A stretch of DNA of 55,094 bases from CAZMGD01 sp964565705. Lineage in GTDB: Bacteria; Actinomycetota; Acidimicrobiia; Acidimicrobiales; Ilumatobacteraceae. Location of the stretch: assembly GCA_964565705.1 (NCBI GenBank), contig CAZMGD010000014.1:1-55094 (forward strand), read 5' to 3'. A program made the translations under genes and the position numbers. The notes under the pieces are model-generated. The model saw nothing but the letters and a program-made list of their open reading frames with translations. It did no database searches and was not told where the DNA came from. Positions 16,312 to 25,384 of the stretch are shown here, one piece after another; position 1 is the first letter of the stretch, and the number at the start of each line of letters is the position of its first letter.

Positions 16312-18012
16312 CCCGAGCGCGTTCACCGCGTCCTCGACCGTTCGGTAGATCGGGATGCCCCGGTCCAGACCCTCGGCGGCGAACACGTCGCCGACCTGGC
16401 CGAGGTCGTGGGCGATCACGAGTCGCACGTCCCGCCGTTCGAGATCGTCAGCAAGCTCCTGCAGCATCTTCACCGCGGTCAGGTCGACGAACGGCATCGC
16501 GCTGGCGTCGAGCACGACGGCATGGATCCGTGGCGCGAAGGCGGCGGCGCGGATCGAGGTGCGCACCGCCTCGGCGTTGGCGAAGAACAGACCCGCCTCG
16601 ATCCGCAGCACGGCGATCCCCGGCACGATCGTGCTGTGCGGATGGCCGTCGTGGTCGACGAATCCGACGCCGTCGCTGGCCCGTGCCAGCTCGGCGACGT
16701 GCGGCTCAGACGCCCGGTACAGGAGCAGCAGCAGCGACACCACGATCCCCAGGATCAGGCCCGGCAGCGTGTCGAACAGCAACACGCCGACCATCGCGAC
16801 GAATGCGGCGACGAAGTCGGGACGCGCCGCCTTGCCGTAGATCTCGCCGAGGCGCTCGCTGTACAGGTGGTACATGGCCAGCAGGGCGCCGACGTCGACG
16901 AGCTCGACGACGGCCGCGATCACGACCGCCGCCAACGTCGCTTCCGGGAGATCCTCGAACAGACCGGTCAGGAACAGCAGGGTCACCACGGTCACGACCG
17001 CGACGACGAGCCCCGACACCTGCGACTTCGCGCCCGCCGAACCGTTCACGGCAGTCTTCGAGAGGCTGCCGTTCACCACCATGCCGCTGCTGAGCCCGGC
17101 GCCGAGGTTCGCCGCGCCGAGGCCGAGCAGCTCGCGGTTCGGGTCGATCTCGTAGTGGGCGCGCGCCGCGTAGGTCTTCGCCGCGCCGAGACCCTCGGCG
17201 AAGCCGACGAGCATCACCGCGGCGGCGGAACCGGCGATCGACAGGTAGTCGCCGGCGCCGACGCCGTCGGGGATCCCGAGCGACGGCAAGCCGCTGTCGA
17301 TGTGGCCGACGATGTCGACGCCCTTGTCGGCGAGATCGAGGATCTTGACGGCTGCGACGCCCACGACGACGGCGACGAGCGAACCCGGTACCACCGGCGC
17401 CACGCGACGCAGCACCAGGACGATCGCCAGCGACACGAGGCCGACCACGAGCGTGCGGCCGTGCGTGTCGCCGAGGTGGCGCACGATGCCCCACAACTGT
17501 TCGAAGAAGTTGCCCTCGTGCTTCTCGATGCCGAGGAGCTTGGGCACCTGGCCGATCATGATCGTCAAGGCCAGGCCGATGATGAAGCCCTTCAGCACCG
17601 GCTCGGAGATGAAGTTGGCGAGGAAGCCGAGCCGCAGCAATCCGGCGAGCAAGGCGATGATGCCGGTCATGATCGCCAACGCCGTCGTGAACGCGGCGAA
17701 GTTGTCGGCGGTGGCGATCCCCGAGACGGTGGCGGCCGACAGCGCGGCGGTGGCGGACATCGGTCCGGTGACGAGGTGGTGCGAGCTGCCGAACATCGCG
17801 TAGAGCAGGAGTGCCGGGGGCGCCGCGTACAGCCCGACGACCGGCGACACGCCGGCGATCGTCGCGTAGGCGAGCGCCTCAGGAACGAGTACCGCCCACA
17901 CCGTGAGACCGGCGATGACGTCACCACGAAGCCACTTGGTCTGGTAGCCGGCGAGGGATCGGAAGATCGGTAGGTGACGCCGGGTGTGTGTCGTCGACGC
18001 GGCCTCGCTCAC
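16300..18012 (-). CDS. SulP family anion permease with STAS domain (copy 1)
   Basis: A 570-aa permease of the SLC26/SulP family, moving sulfate, bicarbonate or other anions. The membrane domain begins with the signature GLTVWAVLVPEALAYATIAG and continues through GFIIGLALTIMIGQVPKLLG and NGSLSKTAVNGSAGAKSQVSG. A C-terminal STAS domain (about 440-560) has LDASAMPFVDLTAVKML. GTG 18012 is the chosen start. It diverges from a second SulP gene with only 120 nt between them. Confidence 0.94.
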   Translation of the reverse strand: MSEAASTTHTRRHLPIFRSLAGYQTKWLRGDVIAGLTVWAVLVPEALAYATIAGVSPVVGLYAAPPALLLYAMFGSSHHLVTGPMSATAALSAATVSGIATADNFAAFTTALAIMTGIIALLAGLLRLGFLANFISEPVLKGFIIGLALTIMIGQVPKLLGIEKHEGNFFEQLWGIVRHLGDTHGRTLVVGLVSLAIVLVLRRVAPVVPGSLVAVVVGVAAVKILDLADKGVDIVGHIDSGLPSLGIPDGVGAGDYLSIAGSAAAVMLVGFAEGLGAAKTYAARAHYEIDPNRELLGLGAANLGAGLSSGMVVNGSLSKTAVNGSAGAKSQVSGLVVAVVTVVTLLFLTGLFEDLPEATLAAVVIAAVVELVDVGALLAMYHLYSERLGEIYGKAARPDFVAAFVAMVGVLLFDTLPGLILGIVVSLLLLLYRASEPHVAELARASDGVGFVDHDGHPHSTIVPGIAVLRIEAGLFFANAEAVRTSIRAAAFAPRIHAVVLDASAMPFVDLTAVKMLQELADDLERRDVRLVIAHDLGQVGDVFAAEGLDRGIPIYRTVEDAVNALGSGT

Positions 18013-18132
18013 GGTCCGAGTGTTGCACCGACCGACGCGGCCCGGCGTCACCCCGGAGCGATGATGTGCCGACCTCGTCGCTCGCGGGTGGTATGCACGG
18101 CGCATGGCACGTCCGGCGCGGATCCGACCGAG

Positions 18133-19800
18133 GTGAACGTCCGACCGCTCATGATCCCGCCGTCGCTGCGCGGCTACCAGCGTCGGTGGCTGTCCAAGGA
18201 CGTGGTCGGTGGTCTCGCCGCCGGTGCGGTCGTCATCCCCCAGGCGATGGCGTACGCGTCGATCGCCAACCTCGCACCGGAGGTCGGCCTCTACACGTGC
18301 ATGGTGCCGATGGCCGTCTACGCACTGCTCGGTGGATCCCGGGCGATCTCGGTGTCCACGACGTCGACGATCGCGGTCCTCACCGGTTCGACGCTGCTGG
18401 CGGGATCCGTCGCCGCGGGGAGCGACGATCCCGCTCGCTCGCTGGCGACGCTCACACTGCTGGTCGGCGTGATCCTGCTGGTGGCCCGGCTGCTGCGCCT
18501 CGGCATCCTCATCGACAACATCTCCGAGGCGACGCTCACGGGCATCAAGGTCGGGGTCGGCCTGACCGTGGCTGCCGGGCAGTTGCCGCACCTGCTGGGC
18601 ACGCCCAGCGACCCGACCGCCGACGACTTCTTCTCCGAGATGCGCGCCGTGTTCGATCACCTCGACGAGATCAGCTGGGTCACCGTCGCGTTCTCCGCGG
18701 CGACGATCGTCGTCCTGATCGCCCTGCGTCGGTACGCACCGGCGATCCCGGGTCCGCTGGTGGCGGTGATCGGCGGGATCCTGCTCGTCGCGCTGGCGTC
18801 CCTCGACGAGCACGGGGTGGCCCTGATCGCGGAGGTGCCGAGCGGGTTGCCGACCCCCGTCGGCCCGACCGTCCACGGGCTGCGCGAGCTGGTTCCGGGC
18901 GCGTTCGCGATCGCGATCATGGTGTTCCTGGAGACGCTCGCTGTCGCCCGGGCGGTGCGGCGGCCGGACGAGCCGCCGATCGACAACGACCAGGAGATGG
19001 TCGCCAGTGGCCTGTCGTGCGCGGCCGGTGCGTTCTTCCGGGCGATGCCCTCGGCCGGTGGGTTCAGCCAGACTGCGATCAACCAGCGAGCAGGCGCCAG
19101 GACGCAGCTCAGCGAGCTCGTCACCGTCGTGCTCGCATTGGCGTGTGCGCTCTTCCTCGGCAGCGTCCTGTCCGATCTGCCGGAAGCGACGCTCGCGTGC
19201 CTGGTGGTGATCGCCGTGCTCGGCCTGATCGACCTCCGCTCCTTCGTGCAGTTCTGGAGGATCAGCCGCATCGAGTTCTGGGTGGCCACCCTCACCGCGG
19301 TCAGCGGCCTGTTCCTCGGCCTCCTGCCCGCCGTCCTGATCGGTGTCGTCCTGACCCTGTTCCTGGTGATCGTCGAGCTCGATCGGGTCGGGGTGACCGA
19401 ACTACAGCCGACCGCGGACGGCGACATGGTCGCCGCCGGGCCGACCACGGCACCGGTCGAGGGCCTGCTCGCGCTGCGCTTCGACGGCCCGCTGTACACG
19501 GCGAACGTGCGGTCGGTGAACCACAAGATCCTGGACTGCGTCGACGGACGGCCCGGCACCCGGGTGCTCGTGCTCGACGCCACGGCGCTCCATCACCTCA
19601 CCGTCACGCTGACCAACGAGCTCGGCGACCTGGAACGCGAGCTCAGCGCTCGGGACATCAGCCTCTGGATCTCTCGTCTCCAGCCCGATGCCCGCACCAC
19701 CGCTGAGCAGCTGCCAGGGTGGGCGGAGATGACGGGGGAGGATCGGCTGTACGACAGCACGGTCGCTGCCGTGCGGGCCTACCGTGGCGAGTACCGCTGA
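18133..19800 (+). CDS. SulP family anion permease with STAS-like tail (copy 2)
   Basis: A 555-aa SulP paralogue. The first-helix signature is GLAAGAVVIPQAMAYASIAN, and PSAGGFSQTAINQRAGARTQ matches the conserved permease core. The C-terminal STAS domain is divergent: the loop that usually carries Asp-Ser/Thr reads ALHHLTVTLTNEL. GTG 18133 or ATG 18151 may start it. The divergent pairing with copy 1 suggests shared regulation from 18013-18132, where I see no clear operator. The substrate is unknown. Confidence 0.93.
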   Translation: MNVRPLMIPPSLRGYQRRWLSKDVVGGLAAGAVVIPQAMAYASIANLAPEVGLYTCMVPMAVYALLGGSRAISVSTTSTIAVLTGSTLLAGSVAAGSDDPARSLATLTLLVGVILLVARLLRLGILIDNISEATLTGIKVGVGLTVAAGQLPHLLGTPSDPTADDFFSEMRAVFDHLDEISWVTVAFSAATIVVLIALRRYAPAIPGPLVAVIGGILLVALASLDEHGVALIAEVPSGLPTPVGPTVHGLRELVPGAFAIAIMVFLETLAVARAVRRPDEPPIDNDQEMVASGLSCAAGAFFRAMPSAGGFSQTAINQRAGARTQLSELVTVVLALACALFLGSVLSDLPEATLACLVVIAVLGLIDLRSFVQFWRISRIEFWVATLTAVSGLFLGLLPAVLIGVVLTLFLVIVELDRVGVTELQPTADGDMVAAGPTTAPVEGLLALRFDGPLYTANVRSVNHKILDCVDGRPGTRVLVLDATALHHLTVTLTNELGDLERELSARDISLWISRLQPDARTTAEQLPGWAEMTGEDRLYDSTVAAVRAYRGEYR

Positions 19801-19877
19801 GCCCACCTTCGCAGGGTGAGGTCCGAGACGTGGAGACCTGGTCAGATGGGCCGCATGCACGGACGAGGGACGTTGAG

Positions 19878-20558
19878 ATGAACCTGGGCGCAGCGATCGG
19901 AGATCTGCTCCCGACAGCGATCGGTGTGGCACTGAGCCCGCTGCCGATCATCGCCGTCATCTTGATGTTGGGCACCCCCAAGGCCAAGTCGAACGGTCCG
20001 GCGTTCGCACTCGGCTGGGTGATCGGTCTCGTCGCGGTCAGCGTGATCGTGCTGCTGCTGGCCAGCGACAGCGACGACCCCGACTCCGGATCGTCGACGG
20101 CGGTCGCCGTGATCAAGTTGCTGCTCGGCGTCTTGTTCCTGGTGATGGCGCTCGGCCAGTGGAAGAAGCGTCCGCAGGCCGGTCAGGAGGCCGAGATGCC
20201 CGCGTGGATGTCGGCGATCGACGGCTTCAGTCCCGGCAAGTCGCTCGGCCTCGGGGCCGTGCTGTCGGCCGCCAACCCGAAGAACCTCGCGCTGACGCTC
20301 GCCGCGGCGTCCACGATCGCCCAGGCGGGCCTCGACGGCGGCGAGTCGGCGATCGCGGTCGCCGTGTTCGTCGTGATCGCCTCGCTGACCGTCGCCGGGC
20401 CGGTGCTGTTCTACGTCGCCGCGCCGGGCAAGGCGGCTGGGCCGCTCGACTCGATCAAGCAGTTCATGTCCGACCACAACGCGGTGATCATGATGGTCGT
20501 GCTGCTGGTGCTCGGCGCCAAGATGCTCGGCCAGGGCATCGCCGGGCTCACGGACTGA
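19878..20558 (+). CDS. GAP-family (Sap/LysE-like) membrane protein
   Basis: A 226-aa six-helix membrane protein. The family hallmarks are an N-terminal helix ending ALSPLPIIAVILMLGTPKAK, then GPAFALGWVIGLV, the loop FSPGKSLGLGAVLSAANPKNL and a last helix VLLVLGAKMLGQG. The mycobacterial homologue Sap promotes glycolipid export. Here a role in export or envelope biogenesis is inference. It overlaps the convergent YihY gene by 11 nt. Confidence 0.87.
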   Translation: MNLGAAIGDLLPTAIGVALSPLPIIAVILMLGTPKAKSNGPAFALGWVIGLVAVSVIVLLLASDSDDPDSGSSTAVAVIKLLLGVLFLVMALGQWKKRPQAGQEAEMPAWMSAIDGFSPGKSLGLGAVLSAANPKNLALTLAAASTIAQAGLDGGESAIAVAVFVVIASLTVAGPVLFYVAAPGKAAGPLDSIKQFMSDHNAVIMMVVLLVLGAKMLGQGIAGLTD

Positions 20559-21618
20559 CGTCGTCGTCGCTGCGCCGCGGATCCGGGTACTCCTCGGCCA
20601 GCATGCGACGCAGCGGGCCGAAGTGGCGTGGCAGCAGGCGCAGGATCGGGAGGGAGAACACGGCACCGGTGATGCTCCCCACACGCTCGTACATGGCCGC
20701 GTTGAGGGAGAGCGCGAGCATGATGCCCCGGCCCAGGATGAAGAACCAGCCGAGCGTCACGATCGTCGTGCCGATCGCACCGTACAGCTCCGATGCCTGG
20801 CTGAACTCGTGGGGCAGGTACAGCTGGCTGACGGCCTGCATGCCGACCATCGTCAGCGCGATCAACGCCGCGCCCGGGAAGAGCGAGCCGGGGTCGGGGG
20901 TAACGCGCGGCAGCGGCAGGCACAGCACGATCCAGATCGCGGTGTAGATGAGGAAGGCGGCACCGAGCGACAAGCTGGCGAGCCCGATGCCGGCGGCGTC
21001 GCGCACACGGTTGACGATCAGCGTCACGAAGCCGACAGCGGTCATCAACCCGATCAACGAACCGATCAGCCGGATCGGGACCTTGGTCTGCACGGGCATC
21101 CGCCACGCCAGACAGCTCGCCGCGACCAGCACCTTGGTGAGCGTCCGGCCGGTGAGCAGCACACCGAAGAAGCCCACGACCACCGCCGTCCACCGGCTGG
21201 CGTTCGGCTGCTGCAGCGCTGAGTCGAGCTGGCTGCCGATCACACCGGACAGCTGCACCGTGTCCTGGACGTCGGACGTGCTGAACCACGACCTGACGAA
21301 GCCGAGCAGCCCGACCGCCAGCACGAGCAGCGGCATGAAGAACAGGAACAGGCGGAGCGCGAGCGCGCTGCCGATGACCGAACCGGCCGACGCGCGATCG
21401 CGCTCGTAGAGGTCGAGACCGATGTCGGGGAGTGGTCGTCCACGCATCCGCTCCAGGACGTCCTCGCCGAACCGGGTGACCGCGCCGACGCGCTGTTGCA
21501 TCCAGCCGATCGCGACCTGCTGCCCGGCGAGCTCGGTTGCGTTCTCCGCGGAGCGGTCGTCGGGTTCGTCCTCCGGCACACCTGCACTCTTGCGCGCGGA
21601 CGCAGCCCTGCGCGTCAC
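20548..21618 (-). CDS. YihY/BrkB family membrane protein
   Basis: A 356-aa inner-membrane protein with six helices, the first LFLFFMPLLVLAVGLLGFV. A soluble N-terminal stretch of about 80 residues is Arg-rich and includes DIGLDLYERDRASAGSVIGS. YihY/BrkB proteins are widespread. They were once called ribonuclease BN, which is not supported. Function unknown. Confidence 0.88.
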   Translation of the reverse strand: MTRRAASARKSAGVPEDEPDDRSAENATELAGQQVAIGWMQQRVGAVTRFGEDVLERMRGRPLPDIGLDLYERDRASAGSVIGSALALRLFLFFMPLLVLAVGLLGFVRSWFSTSDVQDTVQLSGVIGSQLDSALQQPNASRWTAVVVGFFGVLLTGRTLTKVLVAASCLAWRMPVQTKVPIRLIGSLIGLMTAVGFVTLIVNRVRDAAGIGLASLSLGAAFLIYTAIWIVLCLPLPRVTPDPGSLFPGAALIALTMVGMQAVSQLYLPHEFSQASELYGAIGTTIVTLGWFFILGRGIMLALSLNAAMYERVGSITGAVFSLPILRLLPRHFGPLRRMLAEEYPDPRRSDDDVSP

Positions 21619-21639
21619 CGACCTGGCTGAACGGCGTTG

Positions 21640-22452
21640 CTAGACCTCGGCGCGCAGCGCCTTGGACCCGATCGCCGGCTCGATGAAGGCGGAGAAGTCG
21701 GGGCCGCGGCGCAGGGTGTGGCCGCCGTCGACGCCGATCTCCTGACCGGTGATCCAGCGCGACTCGTCGGAGAGGAGGAACCACACGAGGTTGGCGACGT
21801 CCTCCGGCTGGCCGACGTCGTTCAACGGCGTGTTCTCGATGTAGCTGTCGTACACCGGCGAGTCGCGGGGGATGCCCTCCATGATCTCGGTGGCGATGAA
21901 GCCCGGGCGCACGGTGTTGAACCGCACGCCCACCGGTCCGTACTCGTCGGCGGCGTTCTGCATCATCGCCTCGATGCCGGCCTTGCTGACCGTGTACGCC
22001 CCGAACCACAGGTGCGTGCGGTGCCCGGCGAGCGACGACATGCCGACGAACGAGCCGCGCGACTTCACGAGGTGGGGCACCGAGTGCTTGACGCTGAGCA
22101 TCGTGCCGAGCACGTTGAGGTGCAGCACGCGCAGGAACTCGTCGGTGTCCTGGAGGTGGTACGGACCCATCCCCCCGCCCCCGCCGGCGTTGGCCACGAA
22201 GCCGTCCAGCGCGCCGTAGGCCTCGACGTGGGCGGCGACGAGCCCGACGACGTCGTCCTCATCGGTCACGTCGGCGACGACCGCTTGGACCTCGCCGTCG
22301 ATCGACCGGGCGATGTCGAGCAGCTTGGACTCGGTGCGGCCGGCGATGGTGACGGACGCGCCGTCGGCGGCGAGGCGGCGGGCGCAGGCCGCGCCGATGC
22401 CGGTGCCCCCACCGGTGACGATGACGCTCCTGCCCTCGAGGGTCGTGGTCAT
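21640..22452 (-). CDS. Short-chain dehydrogenase/reductase
   Basis: A 270-aa classical SDR. It has the NAD(P)-binding glycine motif TGGGTGIG (14-21), an Arg after beta-2 (AGRTESK) that favours NADP, DVTDEDDV, NAGGGGG, a catalytic Ser in GMSSLAG and YTVSK. It lies 18 nt downstream of the P450 gene on the same strand, so they probably form one transcript. This suggests oxidation of the P450's alcohol product to a ketone, which is inference. Confidence 0.93.
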   Translation of the reverse strand: MTTTLEGRSVIVTGGGTGIGAACARRLAADGASVTIAGRTESKLLDIARSIDGEVQAVVADVTDEDDVVGLVAAHVEAYGALDGFVANAGGGGGMGPYHLQDTDEFLRVLHLNVLGTMLSVKHSVPHLVKSRGSFVGMSSLAGHRTHLWFGAYTVSKAGIEAMMQNAADEYGPVGVRFNTVRPGFIATEIMEGIPRDSPVYDSYIENTPLNDVGQPEDVANLVWFLLSDESRWITGQEIGVDGGHTLRRGPDFSAFIEPAIGSKALRAEV

Positions 22453-22470
22453 GTGGTGAACCTTCCTTGG

Positions 22471-23661
22471 TCAGTGGAACTGGAGGTCGAGGTGGGCTTC
22501 GCGCAGACCGAAGACGAATGCGTTCGGCATCTCGACCGGCGTCGTGCCCGGCGTGATCGACACGGACTGCACGCGGCGGACGAACTCCTCGAAGAACACG
22601 CGGATCTCCATCCGAGCGAGCGCTGCGCCGAGGCAGAAGTGGGTGCCGAAGCCGAACGCGATGTGGTTGTTCGGCTGGCGGGACACGTCGAAGCGCTCCG
22701 GGTCGTCGAAGTGTGCGGGGTCGCGGTTGGCGGAGCCGTACATCAGCACGACCTGGTTGCCGGTCGGGATCGTGACACCGGACAGCTCGTAGTCCTGCCT
22801 CGCCACCCGGCACATGTTGTGGATCGGGGTGACGTAGCGGATGAACTCCTCGGTCGCGATCGTGATGTCGGCACCGTCGCGGAGGCGCTGCCACTGGTCG
22901 GGGTGGGCCACCAGGTCGAGCAGCGTGCGGGCGATCACCGTGCGCGTCGTCTCCGCACCGCCGTCGAGCAGCAGCAGGCAGTCGGCGATGACCTGGTCCA
23001 CGCCGAGCGGTTCACCATCGATCTGGGCCGTCGTCCACAGCGTCATCACATCGTCCATCGGGCAGCCGCGCTTCTCGTCGTAGAGGTCGCTGGCGGCCTG
23101 GGCGAACTCCATCGCCGCGAGCACGCCGTCCTCGTCGAAGTAGCGCGGGCCGCCGCCGAGGGCGATCGTGCGCTCCGACCACGCCTGGAGATCGGGCCAG
23201 CGCTCCTCGCCGAAGCCGAGCAGCTTGCCGATCATCATCGCCGGCAGCGGTGCAGCGAGGTCGCCGATCACCTCTGCGGCGCCACCCTTGGCCTCGACCG
23301 CGTCCAGCAGCGCGCCCACCTTGGCGCGCACGTCGTCCTCCCAGCCGAGCACGGCGCGCGGCGTGAAGCGGCGGGCCACGAGGTTGCGGCGCTTGGCGTG
23401 GGCCGGGTCGTCGAGGCCGATGATCGCCCCGTCGGCGGGGATGTTCGGCCGGTAGCCGCCCTTGGCCTGGTCGGAGTTGACGAACACGTCCTTGCGCCGC
23501 TCGATCTCGACGATGTCGTCGTAGCGGGAGATGCCCCACAGCTCGTTGATCGGATCCCAGTGCACCGGTGAGTGCTCGCGCATCCAGGCGTAGGTGTCGT
23601 ACGGACCGTCGGCGTAGAGGGCGCCGTCCAGCAGGTCGATCGTGCGCTGCTCGGTGGTCAT
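22471..23661 (-). CDS. Cytochrome P450
   Basis: A 396-aa soluble bacterial P450. The I-helix has LLLDGGAETTRTVIA (acid-alcohol pair in ETT), the ExxR region is TEEFIRYVTPIHNMCR, and the heme-binding loop is FGFGTHFCLGAALAR with the thiolate Cys343. Length and layout fit class I enzymes that need a ferredoxin and reductase, which are not nearby. ATG 23661 begins MTTEQRTIDLLDG. The related mycobacterial enzymes CYP125/CYP142/CYP124 act on sterol or fatty side chains, but the subfamily cannot be decided here. Confidence 0.94.
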   Translation of the reverse strand: MTTEQRTIDLLDGALYADGPYDTYAWMREHSPVHWDPINELWGISRYDDIVEIERRKDVFVNSDQAKGGYRPNIPADGAIIGLDDPAHAKRRNLVARRFTPRAVLGWEDDVRAKVGALLDAVEAKGGAAEVIGDLAAPLPAMMIGKLLGFGEERWPDLQAWSERTIALGGGPRYFDEDGVLAAMEFAQAASDLYDEKRGCPMDDVMTLWTTAQIDGEPLGVDQVIADCLLLLDGGAETTRTVIARTLLDLVAHPDQWQRLRDGADITIATEEFIRYVTPIHNMCRVARQDYELSGVTIPTGNQVVLMYGSANRDPAHFDDPERFDVSRQPNNHIAFGFGTHFCLGAALARMEIRVFFEEFVRRVQSVSITPGTTPVEMPNAFVFGLREAHLDLQFH

Positions 23662-23766
23662 GCCCGTGTCCTTCTCGTCGATCCACGCAGACGCGAGCGG
23701 TCCGCGGTGGGCGAAGCTACCGCGGACCCGCGGACGGCGGCAGGTCGAGGCCCCTAGGGTGCGGCG

Positions 23767-24366
23767 ATGGAGTTCAACGACGTCGTCCGCAAGCGGCGCA
23801 TGGTGCACGTGTTCGAGCACCGACGGGTCGATCGCGAGCTCGTCGACCGCCTGCTCGACATCGCCCGCCGGGCCCCGTCGGCGGGGTTCTCGCAGGGATA
23901 CGACTTCCTGGTGCTGGACGAGCCGGCAAGCCTCGCTCGGTTCTGGGAGCTGACGGAGGACCCGGCGTTTCCTCGCGAGCCCGGCGAGGTCGACGACGGT
24001 CCACCGGTGATCGTGCTCGCCTACTCCGACGCGTCCCGGTACGTCGAGCGGTACTCCCGGCCCGACAAGATCGCGTTCGGCCTCGATCGTGCCGAAGCGT
24101 GGCCGGTGCCGTTCTGGGACACCGACACGGCGATGGCCTGCCAGAACCTGCTGCTCGCCGCCGTCGACGCCGGGCTGGGGAGCTGGTTCTTCGGGGTCAA
24201 CCACGGTCGAGACGCACTCGCTCAGGAGTTCGGGGTCCCGGAGGGTCGGGAGATGATCGGGATCGTCGGCCTCGGCTACGAGGGCGTGGACGAGCGGCCG
24301 CGGGGGTCTGCGTACTCGTTGCAGCGGCGACCGTTCGAGGAGCAGGTGCACCGCAACGGCTGGTGA
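23767..24366 (+). CDS. Nitroreductase family protein
   Basis: A 199-aa FMN-dependent nitroreductase-fold protein. Its features are VRKRRMVHVFEHRRVDRELVD (FMN phosphate-binding Arg set), RRAPSAGFSQGYDFLVL, TAMACQNLLLAAVDAGLGS and the C-terminal IGIVGLGY. It diverges from the P450 operon. The electron acceptor is unknown; relatives act on nitro compounds, quinones or F420-type substrates. Confidence 0.88.
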   Translation: MEFNDVVRKRRMVHVFEHRRVDRELVDRLLDIARRAPSAGFSQGYDFLVLDEPASLARFWELTEDPAFPREPGEVDDGPPVIVLAYSDASRYVERYSRPDKIAFGLDRAEAWPVPFWDTDTAMACQNLLLAAVDAGLGSWFFGVNHGRDALAQEFGVPEGREMIGIVGLGYEGVDERPRGSAYSLQRRPFEEQVHRNGW

Positions 24367-24368
24367 GC

Positions 24369-25247
24369 TCAGAGCCGGGCCAGCAGTTCGCGCACCGCGG
24401 TCGCGAACAGGTCCGGCGCCTCGATCATCGGATAGTGACCGACGCCTTCGAGGACGACGAGCGGCGCGTCCAGACGAACGCCGACGAACCGGTGCGCCAT
24501 GGCCACGACCGCGACCGGGTCGAGCTCGCCCCACACCACCCCGACCGGCGACGGATGGGTCTCGATCGCCCCGGTGAACCGTCGCTCGTCGACGCGGCGG
24601 TCCTCGATGTAGCGGATCGTGCGCGGCAGCAGGCCCAGACCGCCGTCGCGGGCAGCGAGCCGGGCCAGCTCGCGGATCTCGACGTCGTCGACCGGTGAGC
24701 CCGGGGCGAACGTCGCCGTGACCCCGCGAGCGAACGCCGCGCCGCCGTCGGCACCGATCGCGTCGTTGGGCTCGTCGGGCAGCGACAGCAGCAGCTGCTG
24801 GCCGTCGGTGAGGTGAGCCATGTCGAGGTAGATCGACCCGTTCGTGAGGACCCGCCGGCCGACCGAGAAGCCCAGGCGCCCGTCGAGGTCGCGGGCCAGC
24901 AGCTCGCCGCCCACCGAGTCGCCCATGTCGTGGGTCAGGAGGTCGAGGTGGGTGATCGCGAAGTGCTCGACCACGGCCTCGACCGCGTCGGCAGCGCCGC
25001 GCAACCCGTAGCGCCGATCCGGCTTGCCGGACAGGCCGAAGCCCGGCACGTCGACGACGATCACGTCGCGCGCGGCGCCGAGTGCGGGGATCACCCGGTG
25101 CCAGTCGTAGGAGCACGTCGGGAAGCCGTGCAGCATCAGGAGTGGGGGTTCGTCGCTCGCCTGCTCGGCGCGGAGCTGCGCGCACCAGACCCGGTCGCCG
25201 GCGACGTCGACGAGGTGGCCCGCGTCCTCCCACTCCTCGATCCCCAT
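24369..25247 (-). CDS. Alpha/beta hydrolase, haloalkane dehalogenase / epoxide hydrolase type
   Basis: A 292-aa alpha/beta hydrolase with the oxyanion HGFPTCSYDWH and an Asp nucleophile in THDMGDSVGG. The acid is likely Asp in GELDPVAVV and the base His in GVGHYPMIE. An Asp nucleophile marks the dehalogenase/epoxide hydrolase branch rather than esterases. ATG 25247 gives MGIEEWEDAG. It converges on the nitroreductase gene with 2 nt between stops. Confidence 0.85.
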   Translation of the reverse strand: MGIEEWEDAGHLVDVAGDRVWCAQLRAEQASDEPPLLMLHGFPTCSYDWHRVIPALGAARDVIVVDVPGFGLSGKPDRRYGLRGAADAVEAVVEHFAITHLDLLTHDMGDSVGGELLARDLDGRLGFSVGRRVLTNGSIYLDMAHLTDGQQLLLSLPDEPNDAIGADGGAAFARGVTATFAPGSPVDDVEIRELARLAARDGGLGLLPRTIRYIEDRRVDERRFTGAIETHPSPVGVVWGELDPVAVVAMAHRFVGVRLDAPLVVLEGVGHYPMIEAPDLFATAVRELLARL

Positions 25248-25384
25248 CGGGGCAGTCTCGCATGTGGCGCGCCTGCCGCTATCGTGCGCGCGATCGTCGA
25301 TCCTGCCCCCGTCGACGGTGCCACGCGGGCTCACCGCTCGCACAGGGGTGTTGCGTGGCCGGCTCGACGAGGAAGGGTCACGAG

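Noticed and set aside
18013..18876. N-terminal extension of SulP copy 1 to 858 aa
   Set aside because: The extra residues are Arg/Asp-rich, antisense to SulP copy 2 and precede a proper family start at GTG 18012.
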